In this document: positions 9,151-18,834 of the stretch, piece after piece
Layout of the letters: each line of letters opens with the position of its first letter
How positions within the stretch are numbered: the first letter of the stretch is position 1
DNA from: JBGPEQ01 sp050180895
Lineage (GTDB): Bacteria; Pseudomonadota; Alphaproteobacteria; Dongiales; Dongiaceae
Assembly: GCA_050180895.1 (NCBI GenBank)
Contig: JBFXDS010000002.1
Span: 186,001 to 250,000, forward strand
Direction of reading: 5' to 3'
DNA: 64,000 nucleotides
The notes under the pieces: model-generated
Seen by the model: the letters and a program-made list of their open reading frames with translations, nothing else
Database searches by the model: none
Told to the model about the DNA's origin: nothing
Position numbers and translations under genes: made by a program

Positions 9151-9180
9151 AACGGCGGCCGCTGCCGCGCGGCCGCCGTT
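9151..9180 (-). terminator. Intercistronic hairpin after the binding-protein gene (attenuator-type)
   Basis: A perfect 12-bp stem (arms 9151-9162 and 9169-9180, GCGGCCGCCGTT type) with a 6-base loop. On the minus strand it is followed by TTTCTC. It lies between tctC and tctB and could end part of the transcripts or protect the upstream mRNA, giving more binding protein than permease. Confidence 0.55.
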
Positions 9181-9204
9181 CATGCCCGCCGGATTACATC
9201 CGGA

Positions 9205-10182
9205 TCAGTCGGCGTAAACGCCTGCCGCCTTGATGATCGGCGCCCACTTGTCGATCTCGGCCTTGAGGTGGCTGGCCAGCGCATCGGGCGTCGCCCTGTC
9301 GGCGGCGACCGGTTCGGTGCCGAGTTCGCCGAACCGCTGCACGACGGTGGGATCCTTGAGCGCCGCCTGCAGCGCCTCTGCCAGCTTGTCGACGACCGGC
9401 TGCGGCGTACCCTTGGGCGCATACAGGCCGTGCCAGATCGACACTTCAAAGCCGGGCAGGCCCGCCTCGTCCATGGTCGGCACGTCCGCCAGGGCGGCCA
9501 CGCGCGACTTCGTCGTCACGCCGTAGACCTTGATCTCGCCGGCCTTGATCTGGCTGGTCGTGTTGGTGGTCTGGTCGCACATGAAGTCGACCTGGCCGCC
9601 GAGCAGGTCGTTCATCGCCGGTCCGGTGCCTTTGTAGGCCACGGTGGTCAGCTGCGTGTCGATCGCCGACATGAAGAGCATGCCACAGAGATGCGACGCC
9701 GCGCCGATGCCCGCGTTGGCATAGGTGACCGTGTCCTTGTTCGCCTTCACGTAGTCGATGAGCTCGGCAAGGCTGGTCGGCGCCAGGTCCTTCTTCGCCA
9801 CCAGCGTCATCGGCACTTCCGTCACCAGGCCGATGGGCTGGAAATCCTCGATCGAATTGTAGGGCAGCTGGCGGTAGAGGGTCATGGTCGTGGCCATGCC
9901 GATGTGGTGCAGCAGCAGCGTGTAGCCGTCCGGCTCCGCCTTGGCGACCCGGGCGGCGCCGAGGGTGCCGCCGGCCCCGCCGACGTTCTCGACGATGATC
10001 TGCTGGCCGAGCGTCGTGCTCATGGCCTGGGCGACCAATCGGGTGACGGTGTCCGTCGGCCCACCGGCGGAGAAGGGCACGACGATCGTGATCACGCCGG
10101 TCGGATAGTCGTCCTGGGCTTGGGCGCCGGTCGCCCCGACGAGCATGGTCAGCGCAAATGCCGCGAAGAGCCGCCTGAGCAT
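9205..10182 (-). CDS. tctC: Tripartite tricarboxylate transporter substrate-binding protein (TctC/Bug family)
   Basis: A 325-residue periplasmic binding protein. A signal peptide covers residues 1-22 (LFAAFALTMLVGATGAQAQ, likely cut after AQA). The mature start YPTGVITIVVPFSAGGPTDT and the motif IIVENVGGAGGTLGA near residue 56 are hallmarks of the Bug family, which bind carboxylates in the periplasm and deliver them to TctA/TctB. First gene of the minus-strand operon; its ribosome site (AGGGAGGATTGCC) precedes the ATG. The ligand cannot be predicted; the family is very diverse. Confidence 0.93.
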   Translation of the reverse strand: MLRRLFAAFALTMLVGATGAQAQDDYPTGVITIVVPFSAGGPTDTVTRLVAQAMSTTLGQQIIVENVGGAGGTLGAARVAKAEPDGYTLLLHHIGMATTMTLYRQLPYNSIEDFQPIGLVTEVPMTLVAKKDLAPTSLAELIDYVKANKDTVTYANAGIGAASHLCGMLFMSAIDTQLTTVAYKGTGPAMNDLLGGQVDFMCDQTTNTTSQIKAGEIKVYGVTTKSRVAALADVPTMDEAGLPGFEVSIWHGLYAPKGTPQPVVDKLAEALQAALKDPTVVQRFGELGTEPVAADRATPDALASHLKAEIDKWAPIIKAAGVYAD

Positions 10183-10208
10183 GGCAATCCTCCCTGTACG
10201 TCTTTGTT

Positions 10209-10228
10209 CGGTGACCCTGCTGTCACCG
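10209..10228. promoter_or_regulatory. Operator-like palindrome between tctC and the carboxylase operon
   Basis: CGGTGAC (10209-10215), six spacer bases, then GTCACCG (10222-10228): a perfect 7-bp dyad in the 160-base divergent region between the transporter operon and the leucine operon. It has the size of a dimeric repressor site and could coordinate both operons. No regulator gene is adjacent, so the protein is unknown. Confidence 0.4.
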
Positions 10229-10342
10229 GCTGCAACACTACTGCGGCCCGGTCGGCGACCTCAAGGTCGATTGTCCGCTGGCGCGCCCGCATGGCACTCT
10301 GGCGGTCTCGATGCTACCCTGCGCAAGGGGGACCGGTAGCAG

Positions 10343-11950
<1,608 letters not shown>

Positions 11951-11955
11951 CGGCC

Positions 11956-12738
11956 ATGAGCGCTTTGCTGACCAAGATCGACGAGAAGAACATCGCGACC
12001 GTGACCTTGAACCGGCCGCTGATCCACAACGCCATCGACGACCAGCTCATCCATGAGCTGATGGGCGTGTTCCGCGACCTCGAGCAGAAGCCGCAGGTGC
12101 GGGCGGTCCTGCTGACGGCCAACGGACCCAGCTTCTGCGCCGGCGCCGACCTCCAGTGGATGAAGCGGATGGCCGCGGCCTCGCAGGACGAGAACCTCCG
12201 CGATGCCGAGCAGCTCGCCGGCGTGATGCGGCGCCTGAACATCTTCCCGCGGCCGACCATCGCCCTGGTGCAGGGCGCGGCCTATGGCGGCGGCGTCGGG
12301 CTGGTGGCGGCCTGCGACATCGCGGTCGCCAGCGAGGGCGCCACCTTCAGCCTGTCGGAGGTGAAGCTCGGCCTCATTCCCTCGGTGATCAGCCCGTACG
12401 TGGTCGCGGCCATGGGCGCCCGCGCGGCGCGGCGCTATGTCCTCACCGGCGAGCGCTTTGGCTCGGCCGAGGCCCTACGCGTGGGGCTGGTCCATGAAGT
12501 CGTGCCCGCCGATCACCTGCCGCGGACCGCGGACCGGATCGTCGCCGCCCTGCTGGAGGGCGGGCCGCGCGCGCAGGTGGAGGCGAAGAAGCTGGTCTTC
12601 GACGTGGCCGGCAAGCCGATCGAGCCGGCGCTGATCGACGAGACCGCCCGCCGCATCGCCGGCTTGCGCGCCAGCCCCGAAGGCAAGGAAGGCGTGGCCG
12701 CCTTTTTAGAGAAACGGAAGCCCAACTGGGTCAAGTAG
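11956..12738 (+). CDS. Methylglutaconyl-CoA hydratase (enoyl-CoA hydratase family)
   Basis: A 260-residue crotonase-fold protein. The oxyanion-hole stretch SFCAGADLQWMKRMA (about residues 58-72) and QGAAYGGGVGLVAACDIAVA (about 106-125) are seen; ADLQWMK is typical of the LiuC/AtuE hydratases rather than general enoyl-CoA hydratases. It hydrates 3-methylglutaconyl-CoA to HMG-CoA, the step after methylcrotonyl-CoA carboxylase, whose two subunit genes flank it. The ATG at 11956 lies 5 bases after the upstream stop; the frame's upstream extension lies inside mccB and is not used. Confidence 0.9.
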   Translation: MSALLTKIDEKNIATVTLNRPLIHNAIDDQLIHELMGVFRDLEQKPQVRAVLLTANGPSFCAGADLQWMKRMAAASQDENLRDAEQLAGVMRRLNIFPRPTIALVQGAAYGGGVGLVAACDIAVASEGATFSLSEVKLGLIPSVISPYVVAAMGARAARRYVLTGERFGSAEALRVGLVHEVVPADHLPRTADRIVAALLEGGPRAQVEAKKLVFDVAGKPIEPALIDETARRIAGLRASPEGKEGVAAFLEKRKPNWVK

Positions 12739-12755
12739 GGGCTTGGACATGCATG

Positions 12756-12840
12756 GTGCGTCCTTCGACAGGCTCAGGGTGAGGAACTTTCTGTCTGCCA
12801 CGAAGACTCTTCCTCATCCTGAGCCTGTCGAAGGACGCAC
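12756..12840. repeat. Family A inverted-repeat element, copy 1
   Basis: Two 30-base arms (12756-12785 and 12811-12840; core GTGCGTCCTTCGACAGGCTC) are reverse complements with one mismatch around a 25-base loop. The same 85-base layout occurs at 61550-61634. It fills the gap between the hydratase and the carboxylase alpha gene and would form a long hairpin in the operon mRNA. Confidence 0.9.
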
Positions 12841-12867
12841 AATCGTCATGCAGCGGGAACCCTAGCG

Positions 12868-14874
12868 ATGTTCGCCAAGCTGCTGATTGCCAACCGGGGA
12901 GAGATCGCCTGCCGCGTGATGCGCACGGCGCGGCGGCTGGGCATCCATACGGTCGCGGTCTACTCGGATGCCGACGCGGATGCGATGCATGTCGCCATGG
13001 CCGACGAAGCCGTGCGGATCGGCCCAGCCGCTGCTGCGGAGAGCTATCTGAAAATCGATTCCGTCATCGATGCCGCACGTCGCACGTGCGCCGCGGCTGC
13101 GCATCCCGGCTACGGCTTCCTGTCGGAGAACGAGGCGTTCGCGCGCGCCTGCGCCGATGCCGGCGTGGCGTTCGTCGGCCCGCCGGCCGCCGCCATCCGC
13201 GCCATGGGCTCGAAGAGCGAGGCCAAGGCGATCATGGACCGCGCCGGCGTGCCGCTAGTGCCCGGCTATCACGGCGACGACCAGACGGATGTCACCCTGC
13301 GCAAGGAAGTCGACCGGATCGGCTATCCCGTGCTGATCAAGGCCGTCGCCGGCGGCGGCGGCAAGGGCATGCGGCGCGTCGACCGGGCCAAGGATCTTGC
13401 CGAGGCGCTGACCGGCGCGCGGCGCGAGGCCAAGGCCGCCTTCGCCGACGACCGTGTGCTGATCGAGAAGTATGTGCTGCAGCCGCGGCATGTCGAGGTG
13501 CAGGTCTTCGCCGACGCACGCGGCAACGCCGTGCATCTGTTCGAGCGCGACTGCTCGATCCAGCGGCGGCATCAAAAGGTCGTCGAGGAGGCGCCGGCGC
13601 CGGGACTGACGCCGGCGCTGCGTGACGCCCTGGGCGCGGCGGCCGTCGCGGCGGCGAAGGCCATCGGCTATGTCGGCGCCGGCACCGTCGAATTCCTGCT
13701 CGACCGCAACGGCGCGTTCTACTTCATGGAGATGAACACACGCCTGCAGGTCGAGCATCCCGTCACGGAGATGATCACCGGTCTCGACCTCGTGGAGTGG
13801 CAGTTACGCGTCGCCGCCGGCGAGCCGCTGCCGCTCGACCAGAGCCGGATCGCGTTTCGCGGCCATGCCATCGAGGCGCGCATCTATGCCGAGGATCCGG
13901 GCCGCGGCTTCCTGCCGGCGACCGGACGGCTGACCCACCTGCGCTGGCCGGCGGAAAGTGTGACGGTCCGCATCGACGCGGGCGTGCGGGCCGGGGACGA
14001 GATCTCTGTTCACTACGACCCGATGATCGCCAAGCTGGTCGTCCGTGGCGAGGATCGCGCGGCGGCCGTGCGCAACCTGCGGTCGGCGCTGGCGGCCACG
14101 CAGATCGCCGGTCCGCGGCACAACGTCGAGTTCCTGCGCGCGGTCGCGGCGCATCCTGCCTTTGCCGCGGGCGATCTCGACACGTCCTTCATCGATCGGC
14201 ATCGCGCCGACCTGTTGCCGGATGATCCTGCCCAGGCCTTGCTCGATGCTTGGGCGATCGTCGCCGCCGAGCTGTCGCTGTACCAGGAGCAGATCGCGCG
14301 CGAGGCGGCGCTGACCTCGGGCGATCCGTGGTCGCCCTGGAGCCGCGGCGACGGCTGGCGTCTCAACGGCGAAGGCCATGGCGAGATCCGGCTCCGCGCC
14401 GACGGGACGCTGCACAAGATCGCCGTCACCTATAAGCCCGGCGGGTATCTGTTCGAGCTTCCGCAGGGCCGCTGCTTCGTCCGTGCGGCGCGGCTCGCCG
14501 ACGGCGACATCCGCGTCGATATCGACGGGCGGCAGACAACCGGCACCGTCGCCAGGTCCGGACCTGCGATCACCGTGTTCACGGCGGGCGGCACCGCCCA
14601 GTTCGAACTCGTCGATCCGTTGACGGCGAGCGCGGCGCTCGACGCGGCGCCCGGCCATCTTGCGGCCCCCATGCCGGGTAAGGTGATCGAGGTCGCCGTC
14701 AAGCCCGGCGATGTCGTGACGCGCGGCGCGACGCTGATGGTGCTGGAGGCAATGAAAATGGAGCACAGCATCGCCGCCCCGATGGATGGGACGATCGAGC
14801 GCGTCTTCTTCAAGGCCGGCGATCTCGTGGAGGAGGGGGCGGAGTTGCTGGCCTTCGCGGACGACCCCAAATGA
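12868..14874 (+). CDS. mccA: Methylcrotonyl-CoA carboxylase, biotin carboxylase/biotin carrier (alpha) subunit
   Basis: A 668-residue protein with the full alpha-subunit layout: biotin carboxylase N-domain from KLLIANRGEIACRVMRT (residue 4), ATP-grasp glycine loop VAGGGGKGMRRV near residue 161, the EMNTRLQVEHPVTE active-site segment near 289-302, a middle BT-type domain, and a C-terminal biotinyl domain whose LEAMKMEHS (about 628-636) carries the biotinylated lysine. It loads CO2 on biotin with ATP for transfer by the beta subunit at 10343-11950. The gene follows the family A repeat; HMG-CoA lyase comes 37 bases later. Confidence 0.94.
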   Translation: MFAKLLIANRGEIACRVMRTARRLGIHTVAVYSDADADAMHVAMADEAVRIGPAAAAESYLKIDSVIDAARRTCAAAAHPGYGFLSENEAFARACADAGVAFVGPPAAAIRAMGSKSEAKAIMDRAGVPLVPGYHGDDQTDVTLRKEVDRIGYPVLIKAVAGGGGKGMRRVDRAKDLAEALTGARREAKAAFADDRVLIEKYVLQPRHVEVQVFADARGNAVHLFERDCSIQRRHQKVVEEAPAPGLTPALRDALGAAAVAAAKAIGYVGAGTVEFLLDRNGAFYFMEMNTRLQVEHPVTEMITGLDLVEWQLRVAAGEPLPLDQSRIAFRGHAIEARIYAEDPGRGFLPATGRLTHLRWPAESVTVRIDAGVRAGDEISVHYDPMIAKLVVRGEDRAAAVRNLRSALAATQIAGPRHNVEFLRAVAAHPAFAAGDLDTSFIDRHRADLLPDDPAQALLDAWAIVAAELSLYQEQIAREAALTSGDPWSPWSRGDGWRLNGEGHGEIRLRADGTLHKIAVTYKPGGYLFELPQGRCFVRAARLADGDIRVDIDGRQTTGTVARSGPAITVFTAGGTAQFELVDPLTASAALDAAPGHLAAPMPGKVIEVAVKPGDVVTRGATLMVLEAMKMEHSIAAPMDGTIERVFFKAGDLVEEGAELLAFADDPK

Positions 14875-14911
14875 ATGTCAGCCTTTCGGTGACTCCAGAG
14901 AAATCGTGGAT

Positions 14912-15817
14912 ATGAGCCGGCCCAAGCGCGTCAAGATGGTCGAGGTGGGCCCGCGCGACGGGTTGCAGAACGAGCCCACGACCGTGCCGGCGGCGGTGAA
15001 GGTCGAGCTGATCGATCGTCTGGCGGCGGCTGGCCTGAGCGTGGTTGAGGCCGGCAGCTTCGTCTCGCCGAAATGGGTGCCGCAGATGGCCGACACCGCC
15101 GAGGTGATGGCGGGGATCACGCGCAGGCCCGGGGTCAGCTATCCGGTGCTGGTCCCGAACATGAAGGGCTATGACGCGGCGCGCGCGGCCGGGGCCGAGG
15201 AGATCGCCGTGTTCGGCGCGGCCTCCGAGACCTTCTCGCAGAAGAACATCAATTGCTCGATCGACGAAAGCCTCGACCGCTTCGCTCCGGTCTGCGCAGC
15301 AGCGGGGCGCGACGGCGTGCGCGTGCGCGGCTACGTGTCCTGCGTCCTCGGCTGTCCCTACGAGGGCGAGATCGCGCCGAGTGCGGTCGCCCATGTCGCG
15401 CGGCGCCTGCGCGATCTCGGTTGCTACGAGATCTCGCTCGGCGACACCATCGGCGTCGGCACGCCGGACAAGGCCGCGGCGATGATCGAGACGGTCGCGG
15501 ACGCGGTGCCGCGCGAGCGCCTCGCCGTGCATTTCCACGACACCTACGGCCAAGCCCTCGCCAACATCCTTGCGGCGCTCGATTGCGGCATCGCCGTCGT
15601 CGACAGCTCGGTCGCCGGCCTCGGCGGCTGCCCCTACGCCGCCGGCGCTTCCGGCAACGTCGCCAGCGAGGACGTGCTGTACATGCTGAACGGCCTCGGC
15701 GTCGTGACCGGCGTGGACCTCGACAAACTGGCCGACTCCGGGCATTTCATATGCGCGTCCCTCGGTCGCCGGCCGGCCTCCAAGGTCGCGCTGGCGATGG
15801 CGGGACGCCGCAGGTAG
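14912..15817 (+). CDS. Hydroxymethylglutaryl-CoA lyase
   Basis: A 301-residue DRE-TIM metallolyase. The substrate and metal motif VEVGPRDGLQNEP is at residues 9-21, HFHDTYGQALAN near 208-219 gives metal ligands, and GLGGCPYAAGASGNVASED near 236-254 contains the catalytic cysteine. It splits HMG-CoA to acetoacetate and acetyl-CoA, the last step of leucine catabolism. The ATG at 14912 places the DRE motif at the normal distance; a GTG two codons earlier is possible. It ends the operon with the two carboxylase subunits and the hydratase. No isovaleryl-CoA dehydrogenase was found beside it. Confidence 0.94.
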   Translation: MSRPKRVKMVEVGPRDGLQNEPTTVPAAVKVELIDRLAAAGLSVVEAGSFVSPKWVPQMADTAEVMAGITRRPGVSYPVLVPNMKGYDAARAAGAEEIAVFGAASETFSQKNINCSIDESLDRFAPVCAAAGRDGVRVRGYVSCVLGCPYEGEIAPSAVAHVARRLRDLGCYEISLGDTIGVGTPDKAAAMIETVADAVPRERLAVHFHDTYGQALANILAALDCGIAVVDSSVAGLGGCPYAAGASGNVASEDVLYMLNGLGVVTGVDLDKLADSGHFICASLGRRPASKVALAMAGRRR

Positions 15818-15920
15818 ACGCGAGGCGGCATGAGGTCATTGGGAACCAAGTTGTCGCGCGGGCAGCTTTCCGTCAGGCGCCGTCAGTGATAGGCTTGTCC
15901 TGACCCCTCGAGGCAGCGAG

Positions 15921-16322
15921 ATGAACGCGGCGGCTCTGAAACGCGAGATCGAAATGGCGCTCGGCATTGCCGGCGCGCAGGCCGTCGATTTCTGGCGGAT
16001 CGCCGCCGCCGCGCCGGCAGGAACGGCGGCCTACGACCCGCAGTTCTCGGGCGGCGTCTTCGTCGCAACGCCGGGCGCAAGCGCGGGACAGCAGGCGGCG
16101 AGGCATCTTGCGGCCGGACACAAGTTCACTCTCGATCGGCATGTTGACGCCGACCTGATCCGGTGCGTCCTCGCTGCTGCCGATGGGGACTCTGCCGCTG
16201 CGCGGGCCCAGGCGATCTGGGCCAAGCTCAGGCCGAAAATCCAGCAGCTGTCGCCGGCTGCCCGCAACGCACTGGCGCGCGATCTCTCATCTGCATTGCA
16301 GCGAGGCGGTCGCCAGCCGTAG
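15921..16322 (+). CDS. Hypothetical protein
   Basis: A 133-residue, Ala-rich soluble protein I do not recognise. Predicted helices cover residues 1-25 and 85-130, with a Gly/Pro/Tyr-rich middle (PAGTAAYDPQFSGGVFVATPG). Codon usage with high third-position GC looks coding, and a start with a GAGGCAGCGAG leader is plausible. No signal peptide or membrane segment. It stands between the leucine operon and DUF1489 and no function is offered. Confidence 0.45.
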   Translation: MNAAALKREIEMALGIAGAQAVDFWRIAAAAPAGTAAYDPQFSGGVFVATPGASAGQQAARHLAAGHKFTLDRHVDADLIRCVLAAADGDSAAARAQAIWAKLRPKIQQLSPAARNALARDLSSALQRGGRQP

Positions 16323-16373
16323 CCTTGTTGTCCCCGTTCCATCTCCAGGAGGATGCGTCATTGTATTGTCGGT

Positions 16374-16410
16374 GCATTCGGCGAACGCTCCCGTTACCGG
16401 GAGCGAATGC
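16374..16410. repeat. Hairpin with bulge upstream of the DUF1489 gene
   Basis: CGCTCCCG (16386-16393) pairs with CGGGAGCG (16398-16405) around a TTAC loop, and the flanking GCATT (16374-16378) pairs with AATGC (16406-16410), leaving a 7-base bulge. It ends about 29 bases before the DUF1489 start, so it would lie in that gene's leader. No T-run follows, so it is not a typical terminator. Confidence 0.45.
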
Positions 16411-16438
16411 CGCGTTCGGTAGCGGCAGGCGTTGTTGA

Positions 16439-16888
16439 ATGGTCCATCTCATCAAGCTCTGCGTCGGCTGCGACAGCGTCGAAGATTTGCGCCAGTGGCA
16501 GAAGGAGAAGCTCGCCCAGAAACGCAGGAAAGGCGAGAAGCCGGTGCTGATCCACTGGACCCGGATGACACCGAAGCGCCGCGACGAGGTGCTCGACGGC
16601 GGTTCGCTCTACTGGGTGATCAAGGGCTACGTCCGTGTGCGCCACCGCATCCTCGACCTCAAGCAGGGCACCCGTGACGGCGTGCCCCACTGCGGCATCG
16701 TCTACGACCCGCGCCAGGTTCAGACCCAGCTGATGTCCCACCGCCCCTTCCAGGGCTGGCGCTATCTGGACGCGGACGACGCCCCGCCCGACGTCGGCGC
16801 CCGAGGCTTCCGGGAAGCCATGGCCGGATGGGACAGGGAGCCGCCGTCGAAGCTGCTGCGCGAGTTGAAGGAGCTCGGGCTGCTGTAG
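16439..16888 (+). CDS. DUF1489 family protein
   Basis: A 149-residue soluble protein matching the conserved DUF1489 family found mainly in Alphaproteobacteria: it opens VHLIKLCVGCDSVEDL, then TRMTPKRRDEVLDGGSLYWV near residue 40-60 and CGIVYDPRQVQT near 85-97. No catalytic motif is known. It appears monocistronic, and its TAG stop is the first part of a family C hairpin (16885-16911). Confidence 0.85.
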   Translation: MVHLIKLCVGCDSVEDLRQWQKEKLAQKRRKGEKPVLIHWTRMTPKRRDEVLDGGSLYWVIKGYVRVRHRILDLKQGTRDGVPHCGIVYDPRQVQTQLMSHRPFQGWRYLDADDAPPDVGARGFREAMAGWDREPPSKLLRELKELGLL

Positions 16889-16911
16889 GGCGACCGGCCG
16901 GTCGCCCCTAC
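16885..16911. terminator. Family C-like hairpin at the stop of the DUF1489 gene
   Basis: GTAGGGCGACC (16885-16895) and GGTCGCCCCTAC (16900-16911) form an 11-bp stem with a one-base bulge. The gene's stop codon TAG (16886-16888) is inside the left arm. No T-run follows. The core resembles the 57819-57908 element. It lies between two convergent genes and could terminate both. Confidence 0.6.
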
Positions 16912-16949
16912 GCGAAGGTGACGGCCAGCCTGTTCTCAGCGATAACGGA

Positions 16950-17975
16950 TTAAGCGGGCACCGGGGCGTCTGCCGCAATCAGCTTTTCCTGCTTCAACTC
17001 GGCCCACAGGTCGGCGGGGATCGGCGCCTCGACGGTGGCGATGTTGCGCTTCACCTCGGCCGCGGTCTTGGCGCCGGGGATGACGGCGCAGACGGCGGGA
17101 TGGGCGAGGGGGAACTGGAGGGCGGCGCTGGCGATCGTCACCTCGTGACGCCGGCATACCGCTTCGATCTTGCGCACGCGTTCCAGGATGTCGGGCTTGG
17201 CGGGCGCGTAGTTATACATAGCGCCCGAGACGGCGCCGGTGGCGAGGATGCCCGTGTTGTAGGGGCCGCCGAGGAAGATGCCGATCTTGCGATTGGCGCA
17301 GAGCGGCAGGAAGGTCTTCAGCGACTCCTGCTCGAGCAGGGTGTAGCGCCCGGCGAGGAGGAAGCAGTCGAGGTCGCTGATCTCCGCCAGCGTCTGGCAG
17401 GTGTCCCACTCGTTGAGTCCGGTGCCGATGGCGCCGACCACGCCGGCCTCGCGCAGCTTCACCATGGCCTTGTAGCCGCCCTCCATCACCTCCTTGATGC
17501 GGCGGTCGGACGCCTCCTGCGAGCCGTGGGTCCAGCGGTCGACGTCGTGGATGAGCAGCACGTCGACGCGGTGCGTGCCCAGCCGCTGCAGGCTGTCCTC
17601 CAGCGAGCGCATGACGCCGTCATAGGAGTAGTCGAACATCGGCTCGAACGGCAGCACGGCCGCGAAGACGCCGCCGTCGATGCCCTTGGCCGGATCCTTC
17701 GGCTGCAGCAGGCGGCCGATCTTGGTCGACAGCACGATGCCGTCGCGCTTGCGGTTTCGCAGGGCCTCGCCGACGCGATGCTCGCTCCAGCCGTGGCCGT
17801 AGAACGGCGCCGTATCGACGAAATTGAGGCCGCTGTCGAAGGCGGCGGCGAGGGTGGCTGCGGCGTCGGCGTCGGTGACCGGGGCGTAGAGATTGCCGAG
17901 CGTCGCCGTGCCGAGGCCGAGGAGGGTGACCCGCAGCTTCGTTCGCCCGAGCGGACGCGTATCGGTCGCGCGCAT
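16950..17975 (-). CDS. Aldo/keto reductase, D-threo-aldose 1-dehydrogenase-like
   Basis: A 341-residue AKR-fold NAD(P)-dependent oxidoreductase. Seen are the catalytic Asp-Tyr stretch NFVDTAPFYGHGWSE (about residues 47-61), the catalytic Lys in LSTKIGRLL (about 78), and LIHDVDRWTHGSQ near 147-159. Its shape fits the aldose (fucose/galactose) dehydrogenase branch, which oxidises C1 of aldoses to lactones. The ATG at 17975 has GGAG five bases upstream; a GTG at 17981 overlapping the SDR stop is also possible. Last gene of a minus-strand set with SDR, IolE and IolD. Confidence 0.85.
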   Translation of the reverse strand: MRATDTRPLGRTKLRVTLLGLGTATLGNLYAPVTDADAAATLAAAFDSGLNFVDTAPFYGHGWSEHRVGEALRNRKRDGIVLSTKIGRLLQPKDPAKGIDGGVFAAVLPFEPMFDYSYDGVMRSLEDSLQRLGTHRVDVLLIHDVDRWTHGSQEASDRRIKEVMEGGYKAMVKLREAGVVGAIGTGLNEWDTCQTLAEISDLDCFLLAGRYTLLEQESLKTFLPLCANRKIGIFLGGPYNTGILATGAVSGAMYNYAPAKPDILERVRKIEAVCRRHEVTIASAALQFPLAHPAVCAVIPGAKTAAEVKRNIATVEAPIPADLWAELKQEKLIAADAPVPA

Positions 17976-17977
17976 GG

Positions 17978-18826
17978 TCACTCCGCCGCCCGCAGCTCGA
18001 ACAGCTTCTCCGGCGGCGCGGGCGGCGCGTCGTAGGCGCCACGCACGGACTGATCGTAGTCGACGATGGCGCCGGTCATCAGGCCCGATTCCGCCGACGC
18101 CAGGAAAGCGACGGCGCGGGCCACTTCCTCGGGCTTGATGAGCCGGCCGAACGGCTGCTTCTTTTCGGCGTCGACCAACCAGTCGTCCTGAGCGCCGTGA
18201 TACGTCTTCATGATGCGGTCCTCGCCGGGCGTGTCGGACCAGCCGATGTTCAGGCCGTTGATGCGGATGCGATCGCGCATCACCGCGAAGGCGGCGTTGC
18301 GCGTCAGCGTGACCAGCGCGCCCTTCGAGCTGCAATAGGCGGCGATGAAGGGCTGGCCGCCATAGCTGGACATGGTGATGAGGTTGACGACCGTGCCTTC
18401 GATATGCTCGCGCCGCATGATCTTGAGGGCGTCCTGCATGAGGAAGAAGGGTGCGCGGACGTTGACCGCGAAGATACGGTCGAACAGCTCCGGCGACGTA
18501 TCGAGAATGGTTCCGCGATCGGTGACGCCGGCGCAGTTGACGAGCACGTGCAGCTTGCCCCAGGCCTTGTCGGCCGTGGCGATGATCTCGCGGCAATCCT
18601 CCAGCTTCGCGAGGTCGGCCTCGACATAGCGGGTCTTGCAGCCGCCTTTCGTGAGATCGGCAGCCACGGCATCGCCTTTGGCCCTGTTGCGGCCGCAGAT
18701 GATGAGGCCGGCGGCGCCGCGGCGGGCGAACAGCCGCGCGACTGCTTCGCCCATTCCCTGGGTGCCACCGGTGATGACGGCATACCGGCCGGCGAACTGG
18801 TTCGGAAAATCGGAAGACTGACTCAT
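17978..18826 (-). CDS. Short-chain dehydrogenase/reductase
   Basis: A 282-residue SDR. TGGTQGMGEAVARLF at residues 19-33 binds the cofactor, NCAGVTDRG is near residue 95, and the catalytic Tyr-x-x-x-Lys is in AAYCSSKGALVTLT near residue 160. Length and the LIKPEEVARAVAFLAS segment are typical of polyol and sugar dehydrogenases. It begins 8 bases after the IolE gene's stop and nearly touches the aldo/keto reductase downstream, so it is probably a step in the same cyclitol or sugar pathway. Substrate unknown. Confidence 0.87.
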   Translation of the reverse strand: MSQSSDFPNQFAGRYAVITGGTQGMGEAVARLFARRGAAGLIICGRNRAKGDAVAADLTKGGCKTRYVEADLAKLEDCREIIATADKAWGKLHVLVNCAGVTDRGTILDTSPELFDRIFAVNVRAPFFLMQDALKIMRREHIEGTVVNLITMSSYGGQPFIAAYCSSKGALVTLTRNAAFAVMRDRIRINGLNIGWSDTPGEDRIMKTYHGAQDDWLVDAEKKQPFGRLIKPEEVARAVAFLASAESGLMTGAIVDYDQSVRGAYDAPPAPPEKLFELRAAE

Positions 18827-18834
18827 GCGAATCC

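Noticed and set aside
16323..16438. Riboswitch-like hairpin in front of the DUF1489 gene
   Set aside because: The stem with a bulge is real but no conserved riboswitch core was seen.
16885..16911. A normal intrinsic terminator for DUF1489
   Set aside because: The stem is strong but has no T-run, and its sequence matches the family C repeats, so a repeat origin is more likely; termination is not excluded.
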